A DNA stretch of 29,326 bases from Planctomycetota bacterium. Its GTDB lineage: Bacteria; Planctomycetota; GCA-002687715. The translations under genes and the position numbers were made by a program. Shown here one piece after another: positions 14,861 to 22,720 of this stretch (within the stretch, counting starts at the first letter, position 1; each line of letters opens with the position of its first letter). The notes below the pieces were generated by a model. The model had not been told where the DNA came from. It did no database searches and saw only the letters and a program-made list of their open reading frames with translations. Where the stretch lies: positions 1 to 29,326 of the forward strand of contig JABSRK010000008.1 of the NCBI GenBank assembly GCA_013213915.1. The letters are read 5' to 3'.

Positions 14861-15929
14861 GGGAAGACCCCGGAGCGACGAAGCAACCGTACGGCGAGCT
14901 GGGTTCGTTGATCGCTCGCGCGACGGCGCTGCAGACGGCCTCGATCACCGCGGTGGCGTCGACCGTACCGCCCTCGAGCGTCCACGTTCTTCGAACCATG
15001 GCGGCGATCGCGTCGCGCTCAGCCGGGAGCCATCGCAGAAGCCCCTCGAGTTCGGCGACGGTCCGATCGTCCGCGAAGAAGTCGCCGCGAATCCAGGCGG
15101 TCTTGATCGTTCGCCCGGCCATCGCGACGCGGACGTCCACGATGCCGCCCGGCGTGCGCACGGTGGCGCGCCCGGCGCTGTCGGGTACGTCGCTTCGTTG
15201 GTGGACCCAGGCGGCGTCACGATAGCGGCTGAACTCGAGGGTCGCGACAGCCTGGCGTTCGTCGGCATCCAGCTCACCGGTGCGGTCGACTCCGAATGAG
15301 TGGGCGACGTGCTCTCGCAGTTCATTCATGGTCACTTCTTCGTCCACGAGCGTGCGCACGGTCGCGATCCGTCGCGAGACGATGTCCATCTCGCGGCGGC
15401 TCACCCTGGCGAACGGCGTTCGCAGGACCCGCATCATGAGCTGCACGTCGAGGTCTAAAAGCAGTGAAGCGTGGAAGAGGAGGCCGCCGGATATGTCGCG
15501 ATGGATGCCGAGACCCGCGATCTTCGCGCCGTTGACCGCGAGGTCGTTCTTGCCTCGGAATACGGCATTGATGCCGAGGTCGGCGAGCGCCCGTCTGAGC
15601 TTGTAAGCGAAGCTGCGCATGAGTTCGCGAGCTCCGCCCGATTCGCGGGGCACGGCAAGCGCAACGCCTAGTTGCGCGGGTCCCATGAGGATCGCACCGC
15701 CACCCGTGGGGCGACGATTGACGTCGATGTTCGCCGAGGCACACGCCTCGAGATCGATCTCGTGGGACACCTCCTGAAACCGGCCCACGAGGACGCAGTG
15801 GGGCCGGTACGTGTACAAGTGCAACGTTGGCGCAGAGATTCCCTCACCGACCCGAGACGCGAGCGTCTCGTCGAGGGCCAGACCGGCGGAGGCGGAAGCG
15901 CCGTCGTCAACGAGGAGTCTGAGGGGCAT
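14853..15929 (-). CDS. Lipoate-protein ligase with accessory domain (sLpl(AB)-like)
   Basis: The 358-residue protein starts at the ATG of a TGATG overlap with the upstream GcvH-like gene; a GTG one codon earlier is possible. It has HLYTYRPHCVLVGRFQEV, then VNRRPTGGGAILMGP with RR72-73 and GGG76-78, and KNDLAVNGAKIAGLGIHR with the catalytic lysine K136. The chain continues past the catalytic domain with RTPGGIVDVRVAMAGRTIKT and AWIRGDFFADDRTVAELEGL, the accessory domain needed for lipoyl-AMP formation. This makes it the single-chain type I recall as sLpl(AB) of sHdr clusters. It should load octanoate or lipoate onto LbpA proteins, with the LipS-like genes that follow completing the lipoyl group. 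The catalytic loop has the Thr variant RRPTGGGA, whereas the other ligase has RREVGGG. Confidence 0.85.
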   Translation of the reverse strand: MPLRLLVDDGASASAGLALDETLASRVGEGISAPTLHLYTYRPHCVLVGRFQEVSHEIDLEACASANIDVNRRPTGGGAILMGPAQLGVALAVPRESGGARELMRSFAYKLRRALADLGINAVFRGKNDLAVNGAKIAGLGIHRDISGGLLFHASLLLDLDVQLMMRVLRTPFARVSRREMDIVSRRIATVRTLVDEEVTMNELREHVAHSFGVDRTGELDADERQAVATLEFSRYRDAAWVHQRSDVPDSAGRATVRTPGGIVDVRVAMAGRTIKTAWIRGDFFADDRTVAELEGLLRWLPAERDAIAAMVRRTWTLEGGTVDATAVIEAVCSAVARAINEPSSPYGCFVAPGSSHG

Positions 15930-16399
15930 CACCCGGCGGCGGAGCTCGCGCCCCGCGGTCCCTCGGTCTCAGCGTCCAGCTTCTCGATCTCGGCATTGGC
16001 CCACGGCGCGATTGCATCGCCAGACAGCATCTCGGCGGCGTCGGCGCTCCACATCGACGGCTCGATCTCCAGCAGCCAGCCAGCGCCGTAAGGGTCCTCG
16101 TTGATGAGCCGGGGGTCGGCGAGGACGTCTTTGTTTCGGGCCACGATGGTGCCGGTGATCGGCGCCGCGATGCTGGTCGTCATCTTGGCGGCCTCCAGCG
16201 TGCCGACGGAGGCGCCGCGCGCGATCAGTGCATCCACCTTATCGACGGCGACATACGCGAGTTCACCGAGGGCCTCGAGCCCGATGGCGTCGATGCCGAT
16301 GCGCACGCGGCCGGACGTTTCGTCTCTCATCGCCCAGAGGTGGTGTGTACCGTCGTAGTATCGGTCTCGCGGGACGTTGAACGCACGCGGCTCGCTCAT
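15929..16399 (-). CDS. LbpA-like lipoate-binding protein (GcvH family), copy 2
   Basis: The protein is 156 residues from ATG 16399, which has AAGGGGAA 5 bases upstream; an ATG 15 bases earlier lacks such a site. The GcvH fold is seen in HHLWAMRDETSGRVRIGIDA (19-38), VGTLEAAKMTTSIAAPITG (65-83) with K72 as the expected lipoyl lysine, and INEDPYGAGWLLEIEP. It is clearly diverged from copy 1, with another lysine context (LEAAKMTT versus VESSKWVG). It is the first gene of the lipoyl/sHdr run, and the ligase gene starts on its stop codon. No glycine cleavage genes are nearby. I infer a second lipoyl carrier, or a carrier on which lipoate is assembled before transfer. Confidence 0.85.
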   Translation of the reverse strand: MSEPRAFNVPRDRYYDGTHHLWAMRDETSGRVRIGIDAIGLEALGELAYVAVDKVDALIARGASVGTLEAAKMTTSIAAPITGTIVARNKDVLADPRLINEDPYGAGWLLEIEPSMWSADAAEMLSGDAIAPWANAEIEKLDAETEGPRGASSAAG

Positions 16400-16454
16400 G
16401 GGTTCCCCTTCCATTGACTGCGCGATCGCCGCGTCATCCTACAGCGAGTTGGCG

Positions 16455-18773
16455 CTACCTATGATCCGGCACGATGTAGGGCCGGGATTGATTGAAGCAC
16501 TTCACGTGCTCTCGAATCATCGCGGCCATCCCCTTGGCGCGGGCGCGCTCCGCCATGCTGACGGCCTCCTCGGCGGCGGCGATGGCCTCCGGGTATCGCC
16601 CGGCGGCGGCGTAGGCGCAGCCGAGGGCATCGAGGACGGGGGGGATACGGCTGGCCCTCACTGCTTGCTCGGCGAGTCGGACCGCCTCGGCAGCCTCCTC
16701 CGGGGTGCATTTCTTGCTGGTCGCCAGGGTCATGACGAGCAGGGACATGAAATCGAGTCTTGCGCGTCCAGGGGCGTTGGTCACGGCGGAGCGGAGGCGA
16801 GCCAGTCCCTCGCGGCGGTTGCCGATCCGGCACAGGGCGGTCCCGAGCGTGCCGAGGGCTTGTGGGTCCCCGGCCCGCCGCGCGAGGACCTCCTGGCATT
16901 CCAGGATGGCCTCCGTCTCGCGTTTCAAGAAGACGAGGATGCGGGCGAGGCGGAGTCGGGATTCGCTATCCGCGTCGTTCTGGGCTATGGCGGCGCGGTA
17001 GTGCTTGATCGCGTCCTTGGGGGTGTTCAGCCTCTCGAGGAGGCGCCCGAGATCACGGTGGGCGATGCCATCCTGGGGATTGGCCTCAACCACCGACTTG
17101 AGGTGCCGGGCTGCTTCGGGCAGCTGCCCCAGTCTGGTGAGGACTTCCGCGAGGTTGTAGTGGGCTACGGAGTTGTTCGGATTGGCGGTCAACGCATGCT
17201 TGAGGTGGGTCGCCGCTTCGGGCAAGCGGCCCACCTGTGCGAGCGCGCCGCCCAGGTTCATGTGCAGCACGCTGACGTTCTTTTGAGCCAGACCCAGGCG
17301 GAACTGGGTGATGGCGGCTTCGAATTCCCCTTTCTTGGCCAGGAGGGTGCCGAGGTTGTTGTAGCCCATCCATCCGCTCGGGTCGCGATCAACTTCGTGC
17401 TGGGAAAAGGCCCGCTGCATGAGGGCTAGCTTGGACTGGTCGTCCGGGACTACCTGCATGGCCAGGGTGCCCATCTCGTCGAGTGAGCTGAGCCCGAACC
17501 GGGTGCGTTTCGGAGGCACATTCGGGTTACGCGGGTTGTTGGCGGAGTTGTCGTAGCTGAAGCGCATGACCAGCTTGGTGCCCTTCGGCAGCGACGGCGG
17601 ATCTACGAAGCGGTACTCCTCTTGCCAGTTGAAGTCCCAGTCGTCGATGTTGAGCAGCCACTTGCCGGTCCCGTCCGGCAGGCGAGCAAACACCTTCATG
17701 TTCTTGCCCAGGTAGTGCGCGTGCGGGTACACCCCGAACAGCTTGACGGACGTTGGCAGTTCGAAAGAGTCCTCGATGACGTAATCCCGGTTCCCGGCGG
17801 CGACATCGATGCGGTCGTTGCGCAGCAGGATCATGAACGGGCGGCGCTTGGGGGGCGTGGGGGTGAAGTGGAGGCCGATGGTGCACTGGATCTTCTCGGG
17901 CCTTCCGGTGGGCAGCATGTGGAGCTGCAGCAGTACGGCGCTCCCTGGCTTGAGGATCCAGGGCATACCCTCCGGAACGGTGGTGGAGGTCTTGCCCGGG
18001 GTCCACCCCAGAAAATGCCCGTCTGGGGGCGCCGACTCGGCCATGCCCATCCCGCCGAAGCCGGGTTCTTCTTCCGCCTCGTCCCGGCGCTGAGCCGAGG
18101 TGGTCTCGTCGATCTGCATGATCGCGTGGTGCACGACACGGTCGTTACCCGTGAGCAGCTCGACGGCGCGGACGTACCGGGTCTCGGTCGTCGTGGCGGT
18201 GATCACGAAGTTACGAAATACGTCGTGTCCTTCCGCCGGGACGACAAACGCCTCCGGCATCCGCAGGACCAGATCGGGTTGCCCGAGCTGCCAACCGGAT
18301 TCCCACTTCGGCGGGTCGGGGAGGTCTCCGGGATCTCCTTGCGGTGCGCCATCTGCGACCCACTGATCGATCTGGGCGATCTGCAGCGGGCTGAGGGACC
18401 GGTCTCCCTCGAATGGTCCGTGACCTGGTGTCGGCATCCACGGCGGCATGTAGCGAGCGGTCGTGACCTCCACGAGCTGCCGGCCACGCTTCTTGACGTC
18501 CGCGTAGGTGAGGAGCGGGAACGGCGCGGACGACTCCGGTCGATGGCACGCCGCGCACCGGTCGAACACGATCCTGGCGATATCTCCTGTCCAGGTGACG
18601 GTCCCGGACGGGACGTCGGGAAACTCCAAGTCAGCGACTTCGGGTGCCGGTGGTTCCGGAATGGACGACGCGACGCCCTCGCCACCGGGCGGACCCTCGG
18701 GATCGTCGCCACAACTTATTGTCGTGAGGACGAGGCCAGCGATGGCGAGGGCGACGGGTCTCATGGCGTGCAT
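16455..18773 (-). CDS. Exported lipoprotein: haem c motif, copper type II monooxygenase-like core and TPR repeats
   Basis: The 772-residue protein begins with a lipoprotein signal (LAIAGLVLTTISC, C21). A cytochrome c-like motif CAACH (73-77) follows, with Met candidates in RYMPPWMPTPG. The middle part resembles the copper type II ascorbate-dependent monooxygenase fold: VVHHAIMQ (H215, H216), LLQLHMLPTGRPE and VYPHAHYLG (H351, H353), which could bind two coppers. From about residue 465 to 755 there are repeated TPR motifs (GYNNLGTLLAKKGEFEAAI, AHYNLAEVLTRLGQLPEAA, AHRDLGRLLERL). Such fusions are familiar from Planctomycetota, Acidobacteriota and Verrucomicrobiota, with unknown substrates. ATG 18764 is another possible start. 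It lies 55 bases before the LbpA copy 2 gene, same strand, so a shared transcript is possible, but a link to sulfur metabolism is not shown. Confidence 0.75.
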   Translation of the reverse strand: MHAMRPVALAIAGLVLTTISCGDDPEGPPGGEGVASSIPEPPAPEVADLEFPDVPSGTVTWTGDIARIVFDRCAACHRPESSAPFPLLTYADVKKRGRQLVEVTTARYMPPWMPTPGHGPFEGDRSLSPLQIAQIDQWVADGAPQGDPGDLPDPPKWESGWQLGQPDLVLRMPEAFVVPAEGHDVFRNFVITATTTETRYVRAVELLTGNDRVVHHAIMQIDETTSAQRRDEAEEEPGFGGMGMAESAPPDGHFLGWTPGKTSTTVPEGMPWILKPGSAVLLQLHMLPTGRPEKIQCTIGLHFTPTPPKRRPFMILLRNDRIDVAAGNRDYVIEDSFELPTSVKLFGVYPHAHYLGKNMKVFARLPDGTGKWLLNIDDWDFNWQEEYRFVDPPSLPKGTKLVMRFSYDNSANNPRNPNVPPKRTRFGLSSLDEMGTLAMQVVPDDQSKLALMQRAFSQHEVDRDPSGWMGYNNLGTLLAKKGEFEAAITQFRLGLAQKNVSVLHMNLGGALAQVGRLPEAATHLKHALTANPNNSVAHYNLAEVLTRLGQLPEAARHLKSVVEANPQDGIAHRDLGRLLERLNTPKDAIKHYRAAIAQNDADSESRLRLARILVFLKRETEAILECQEVLARRAGDPQALGTLGTALCRIGNRREGLARLRSAVTNAPGRARLDFMSLLVMTLATSKKCTPEEAAEAVRLAEQAVRASRIPPVLDALGCAYAAAGRYPEAIAAAEEAVSMAERARAKGMAAMIREHVKCFNQSRPYIVPDHR

Positions 18774-18864
18774 GCTAGGCGTGTGACCCTAGCAAGACTG
18801 CGCTGAGCGGTGGAGTTGCTCGTTCTCCGGAGTCGTCGAGGCGACTGTCCAACTCGTTGGTTTC

Positions 18865-18880
18865 GCCCACCGACGTGGGC
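18865..18880. terminator. Perfect 6-bp hairpin between the PLP enzyme and the monooxygenase-like gene
   Basis: GCCCAC-CGAC-GTGGGC forms a 6-base-pair stem with a 4-base loop in the 159-base gap between the two genes. No T-run follows on either strand, so it is at best a weak or factor-dependent terminator. Nothing else is seen in this gap. Confidence 0.3.
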
Positions 18881-18932
18881 GTGTCCGGGAGCCTGTTGGT
18901 CGTCTGCGTGGCGGTCACGCGGACGCTGGGGA

Positions 18933-20219
18933 TCACCGGTTGACCCCGGTGAGCAAGAAGGCCAACGTCTCGCCGTCAAAGCTCGTCCCGTGGTCCTGCA
19001 TCGTGAATGCTCCGGCGACACCCGCGGTGGCGGTCGCGCTTGCGTTCACGTCGAGCGTGGTCGTGACGAGTTCGTGGGCGCGGCGCAACGCGCCCTCCGA
19101 GACGGCGACCGGATCACCCTTCGAGCGGATCATGCCGTCGATGACCGCGTGCCAGTCGTAGGTCTCGTCATCGACGATGGCGGATGCGATACTCGGTTCG
19201 ATTTCGTCCCATGGCCACATGCACTGACTACGGTGGCGAGCAGCGTCTCGCAGCGCCGCGGCAGGGTCGGAGGCGGAGTCGATGGCTTCCCAGGCGCGAA
19301 CCAGCGGGGAGACGCCGCGGGCTTGCACGGCGTGGACCCGGGGTAGGGATTCGAGAACGCCCAGTGCGTGGGCCTCGTCAAAGCCGCGTACGAGACACGT
19401 CGCGAGCGCCCCGCCGCCGACCTGGACGAACACGCGATCCACCCGCAGGTCGTTCGCGCGTAGCTGGTCGGCGAACTCCCACGCGATGGTGCGCCCCCCG
19501 TCGAGGGCGACGCTGCAGTCGGGCCCCTGAACGGAGAAGGGCACAGCACCTTGTTCCACGGCTTGCCTGAACGCGCGGTAGCACGGATCACCCGACTCGT
19601 CGCCGCGACGCTGGAAGTGGACCGCGGCGCCCAGGTCCCGCAGCCGATTCAGGACGATGTGTCCGGCCTTGGGCGTGACGTAGACATCGAGTTCGCGTTC
19701 GGATGCGCGAGCGAGCACCGCCGCGGCGAGCGCCGCATTCCCGCAACTCGTGATGGCGAGACGCCGCTCGTCCGGTTCGCCGCCGAGAAGCCGTGTTACC
19801 TCGAGGTGGAGGAGCGCGCCCATGAGGTGCCGCGCCTTGTGACTGCCGGCGACGTTTCCGGTCTCGTCCTTGAACACTGAACGTCCGGCGAGGTCGGTCA
19901 TGTGCGTCGGCGTGACCACGAATCCGACGCCGTCTACGGCGGCGACGCGTTCGTCGAGACCGGTGACCAGTTCGCACCACGTGTCGTCCGACCCCCCGCC
20001 GGCTCGAAGACGGTGCCACGCGTGCAGCAGGGTGCGGTAGCGAATGAAGGGGTTGGGGTCATCACCGTTGGGCCACACTGTGCCCTCGGCGTCGAGGGTT
20101 GGCGTGAGCACATGGTCCGCCTCCGGGTCAAGGGCGGCCTGGGGGCATCTGTACGGGGTCGCGACGTCCGCCTCGAAGGTCGCTCCGCACGCAGCACACC
20201 GGAACCGGGAGGCGCTCAT
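18933..20219 (-). CDS. PLP-dependent enzyme, threonine synthase-like (fold type II)
   Basis: The 428-residue protein starts at ATG 20219, which overlaps the stop of a possible small ORF (ATGA). A short N-terminal ribbon, FRCAACGATFEADVATPYRC (C8, C11, C25), has only three cysteines, so the usual zinc ribbon is incomplete. SVFKDETGNVAGSHKARHLMG carries the likely Schiff-base lysine K128. TSCGNAALAAAVLAR is the phosphate-loop/Asn region, and VFVQVGGGALATCLVRG the glycine-rich loop. It resembles threonine synthases and diaminopropionate/cystathionine-type lyases of fold II. The SHKARH motif differs from the usual threonine synthase SFKDR, so the substrate may differ. The gene does not clearly belong to the sHdr cluster but shares its direction. 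Confidence 0.75.
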   Translation of the reverse strand: MSASRFRCAACGATFEADVATPYRCPQAALDPEADHVLTPTLDAEGTVWPNGDDPNPFIRYRTLLHAWHRLRAGGGSDDTWCELVTGLDERVAAVDGVGFVVTPTHMTDLAGRSVFKDETGNVAGSHKARHLMGALLHLEVTRLLGGEPDERRLAITSCGNAALAAAVLARASERELDVYVTPKAGHIVLNRLRDLGAAVHFQRRGDESGDPCYRAFRQAVEQGAVPFSVQGPDCSVALDGGRTIAWEFADQLRANDLRVDRVFVQVGGGALATCLVRGFDEAHALGVLESLPRVHAVQARGVSPLVRAWEAIDSASDPAAALRDAARHRSQCMWPWDEIEPSIASAIVDDETYDWHAVIDGMIRSKGDPVAVSEGALRRAHELVTTTLDVNASATATAGVAGAFTMQDHGTSFDGETLAFLLTGVNR

Positions 20220-20368
20220 GTCCCGATCCCCGAGCGATGGTCGGGTGCAGCGGTGCGCCTCGACCAAGCATCGGCAAGGGCCGGCCGCCAACGCTCGAAC
20301 GCCCTGCCGGCGTCGAGCCCGTTGGGGAAGTCACGTGCTGGGATGCGGTCGTTTTCGGGTGCGTGCAT
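20216..20368 (-). CDS. Possible small protein (50 aa) coupled to the PLP enzyme gene
   Basis: An ORF of 50 codons, MHAPENDRIPARDFPNGLDA then GRAFERWRPALADAWSRR and a short tail, ends in ATGA shared with the start of the PLP gene. The frame opens earlier, at a TGA 13 codons upstream of the ATG. No good ribosome site precedes the ATG. The overlap and plausible residue use support it; its length and lack of a recognised family argue against it. I cannot name a function. Confidence 0.35.
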   Translation of the reverse strand: MHAPENDRIPARDFPNGLDAGRAFERWRPALADAWSRRTAAPDHRSGIGT

Positions 20369-20638
20369 GGCAGCGCCGTCAGTTGCGACGATGCGACAAT
20401 GTTGTCAGCGCCGAGCCCAAGCCGCCTCGTCTCCTCAATTTACGCGATCGCATTCGCGAAGGACGATAACCCCATTGGCCGGAATGCGTCGAGCAAAGCG
20501 AGCGGAATGCCGAGCCGACATCCGGGCACTCGGGTCGGGTGACGCCCTACAAGGCCTGCCTTGGCAATGAGGCCATCGTACGAAAAAGCCCCGCTACCGT
20601 GGGGGCGCGGTGGCCGTCAGTTGGCTACGCTGGTGCCC
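20369..20638. other. Divergent intergenic region
   Basis: These 270 bases lie between leftward and rightward genes, so promoters for both directions should be here. I see no convincing -35/-10 pair or operator. An A/T-richer patch is at about 20436-20475. No RNA gene was recognised. Confidence 0.4.
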
Positions 20639-22720
20639 ATGTCAGCCGTCCTATCCGTGCTCCTGTTGCTTGCGGCGCCGCCCACGTCACCGGACGACCC
20701 GTGGCATCCGTTCGTAGCTCCGACCCTCCGCTTCACGTCGCCGACGTCCGCCGTGGTCGAGTGGGATACACGCACATCGATGCCGTCGCGGGTCCTGTTC
20801 GGCGAGCAGGGGGCGAGGGCGAGGACCGTGTCGGGTAGGAGCTCGCGCAATCATCACACGGTGAAACTCAAGGGACTTGTGAGGGGTCGCAAGTACACAT
20901 GGCGGGTGATGGGCAACAGGTCCGGCAAGCGGCTTCTGGGTGCGGAGCACATGCTGGATACCGGCTTCAACTTCGTCGTCGCTCCAGTCGCTGACGGCCC
21001 GGACCCGTGGGGCGACGAGGGCGCTGGCAAGGCGGCCGCGAAGCGGGTGCGCACGCTCCTCGAGTCGTGCGGCGTCGATAGGGGCTACGCGGTTGTGTGG
21101 GGCGCTGGTGACGGGCGCGACGCGCTCGCGTTGGCGCGTCAGAGCGAGCTGGTTGTCATCTGTCTCGAGCCCGACGTAGAGCGCGTTCGCCATGTGCGGC
21201 AGGGCCTTTACCGTGCAGGCGCATATGGGCATCGCGTCACGGTGCGGCATGTCCCGACGGTGAAGGACGCGGCGTTGACTCGCTGCTTCGCCAACCTGGT
21301 TCTGGTCCTCGATGGGGCGCCGACGCCGGACGAGGCGGCGTTGCGCAGAATCGTCCGGCCCGACGGCGGTGTCCTGGTAGAGGGTGGGACGGTCAAATGG
21401 AAGCGCCCGCAACTGGAGGGCGTGGGCAGTTGGACGCACCTGTACGGTCAGCCCGACAACGCGGCGAATAGTGGCGACGAGCTTCTGGGAGCGACGGAGG
21501 CGAGCCAGTTCGACGTGCAGTGGCTCGGCCGTCCGGGGCCCGACGCCATGACCGACCGGAACCCGCGCAAGCCCTCGCCCCTGGCCGCGGCCGGGCGCGT
21601 GTTCACCCAGGGACTGAAGAGGATTATCGCGCAAGACCAGTACAACGGTGCGATCCTGTGGACGCTTGAGATGCCCGACCTGCAGCGGGTCAACATGCCG
21701 CGCGACTGCGCGAACTGGTGCGCCGATCGCGAATTTCTCTACCTGGCTGTGCGGGAGATGTGCCTCAAGATCGACGCCGCCACCGGGCGTCGTGTCGACG
21801 CCTGGCCCGTGAGGGTGGGGAAGCAAGACGCTGGCGCCTTTTGGGGTTACCTGGCGTCGCTCGGGGATCAGGTTCTGGGCTCCTCGGTGCGTCCGGACGC
21901 CGTGTTCACGAACATCTTCGGTGGCTCCGGTGAGGCCTGGGCCGACGCGACCAAGGGGCCGGTGACGCGCAAGGTCCTGAGTGACGCGCTGTTCGCCGCG
22001 GGTAAGGCGAAGGGTGAGCGCAAGTGGAGGCGTAGCAAGGGCCTGGTCATCAATCCCACCATCACCGTGGGCGGCGGCACGCTGTACTTCTTGGAGTGCC
22101 GCAACAAGAAGGTGATGGACGGGGCAGCGCGGGCGGTGGAGAGCCCCGAGTTGTGGAAGGACCTGTGGCTCGTCGCCCTCGACCCGTCGACGGGTAAGCA
22201 GCAGTGGGAACGTGAGGTCGCGCCGACGCCTGGCAGCGTCGTCGTCTATCTGACTTGGGCACAGGACACTCTGCTGCTGCTCTGCAGCGGCTCGAAGTAC
22301 CACCTCTACGGGTACGCGGCGGCGGATGGGAAGGACCTGTGGCATCAGTCCCACGGTTGGCCGAACAACAACCACGGGCGCCACATGCAGCACCCGGCGG
22401 TCGTGGGCGACGTCGTGTACGTCCGGCCTCGCGGCTACAAGATCGCCGACGGCAGCGTCGTCACCGAGGCCGTCCCCGACGGTGGCTGCGGCACCATCAG
22501 CGCGTGCGCCAGCACCCTTATGTTCCGCGCCGGCAACATCCGCATGTGGGATCCGCAAAGCGGGAAGAGTTCGGATTGGGCGCGGCTTCGGCCCGGGTGC
22601 TGGCTCTCGACCATCACGGCGGGGGGGATGCTCCTCGCTCCGGAGGCGGGCGGCGGTTGCTCGTGCGCCGGGTGGTTCGAGACCTCCATCGGGTTCTTGC
22701 GCAAGGAGGAAGGGCAATGA
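20639..22720 (+). CDS. Exported fusion: fibronectin-like + methyltransferase-like + PQQ-type beta-propeller
   Basis: The product has 693 residues from ATG 20639, chosen because it begins with a signal peptide (MSAVLSVLLLLAAPPTSP); the longer frame lacks one at its N-terminus. Residues 28-105 look like a fibronectin/purple-acid-phosphatase N-terminal domain (TLRFTSPTSAVVEWDT ... LVRGRKYTWRV). Residues 140-250 have a SAM methyltransferase-like Rossmann pattern: YAVVWGAGDGRDALALA, LVVICLEPD, LVLVLDGAPTPDEAALRRI, PDGGVLVEGG. SAM is not expected outside the cytoplasm, so this domain may be structural or bind something else. From WTHLYGQPDNAANSGD (265-280) on, propeller blades follow (DQYNGAILWTLEM, LVALDPSTGKQQWERE). 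Late cysteines (CWLS, GGCSCAGW) may form disulfides. Such fusions recall planctomycete proteins; the function is unknown. Confidence 0.75.
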   Translation: MSAVLSVLLLLAAPPTSPDDPWHPFVAPTLRFTSPTSAVVEWDTRTSMPSRVLFGEQGARARTVSGRSSRNHHTVKLKGLVRGRKYTWRVMGNRSGKRLLGAEHMLDTGFNFVVAPVADGPDPWGDEGAGKAAAKRVRTLLESCGVDRGYAVVWGAGDGRDALALARQSELVVICLEPDVERVRHVRQGLYRAGAYGHRVTVRHVPTVKDAALTRCFANLVLVLDGAPTPDEAALRRIVRPDGGVLVEGGTVKWKRPQLEGVGSWTHLYGQPDNAANSGDELLGATEASQFDVQWLGRPGPDAMTDRNPRKPSPLAAAGRVFTQGLKRIIAQDQYNGAILWTLEMPDLQRVNMPRDCANWCADREFLYLAVREMCLKIDAATGRRVDAWPVRVGKQDAGAFWGYLASLGDQVLGSSVRPDAVFTNIFGGSGEAWADATKGPVTRKVLSDALFAAGKAKGERKWRRSKGLVINPTITVGGGTLYFLECRNKKVMDGAARAVESPELWKDLWLVALDPSTGKQQWEREVAPTPGSVVVYLTWAQDTLLLLCSGSKYHLYGYAAADGKDLWHQSHGWPNNNHGRHMQHPAVVGDVVYVRPRGYKIADGSVVTEAVPDGGCGTISACASTLMFRAGNIRMWDPQSGKSSDWARLRPGCWLSTITAGGMLLAPEAGGGCSCAGWFETSIGFLRKEEGQ
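22703..22710 (+). promoter_or_regulatory. Strong ribosome binding site for the second propeller gene
   Basis: AAGGAGGA inside the end of the preceding gene, six bases before ATG 22717, supports that start and coupled translation. Confidence 0.7.

Noticed and set aside
9810..16399. Glycine cleavage system reading of the GcvH-like genes
   Set aside because: No P-, T- or L-protein genes are near, while ligases, LipS-like proteins and sHdr genes are; LbpA fits better.
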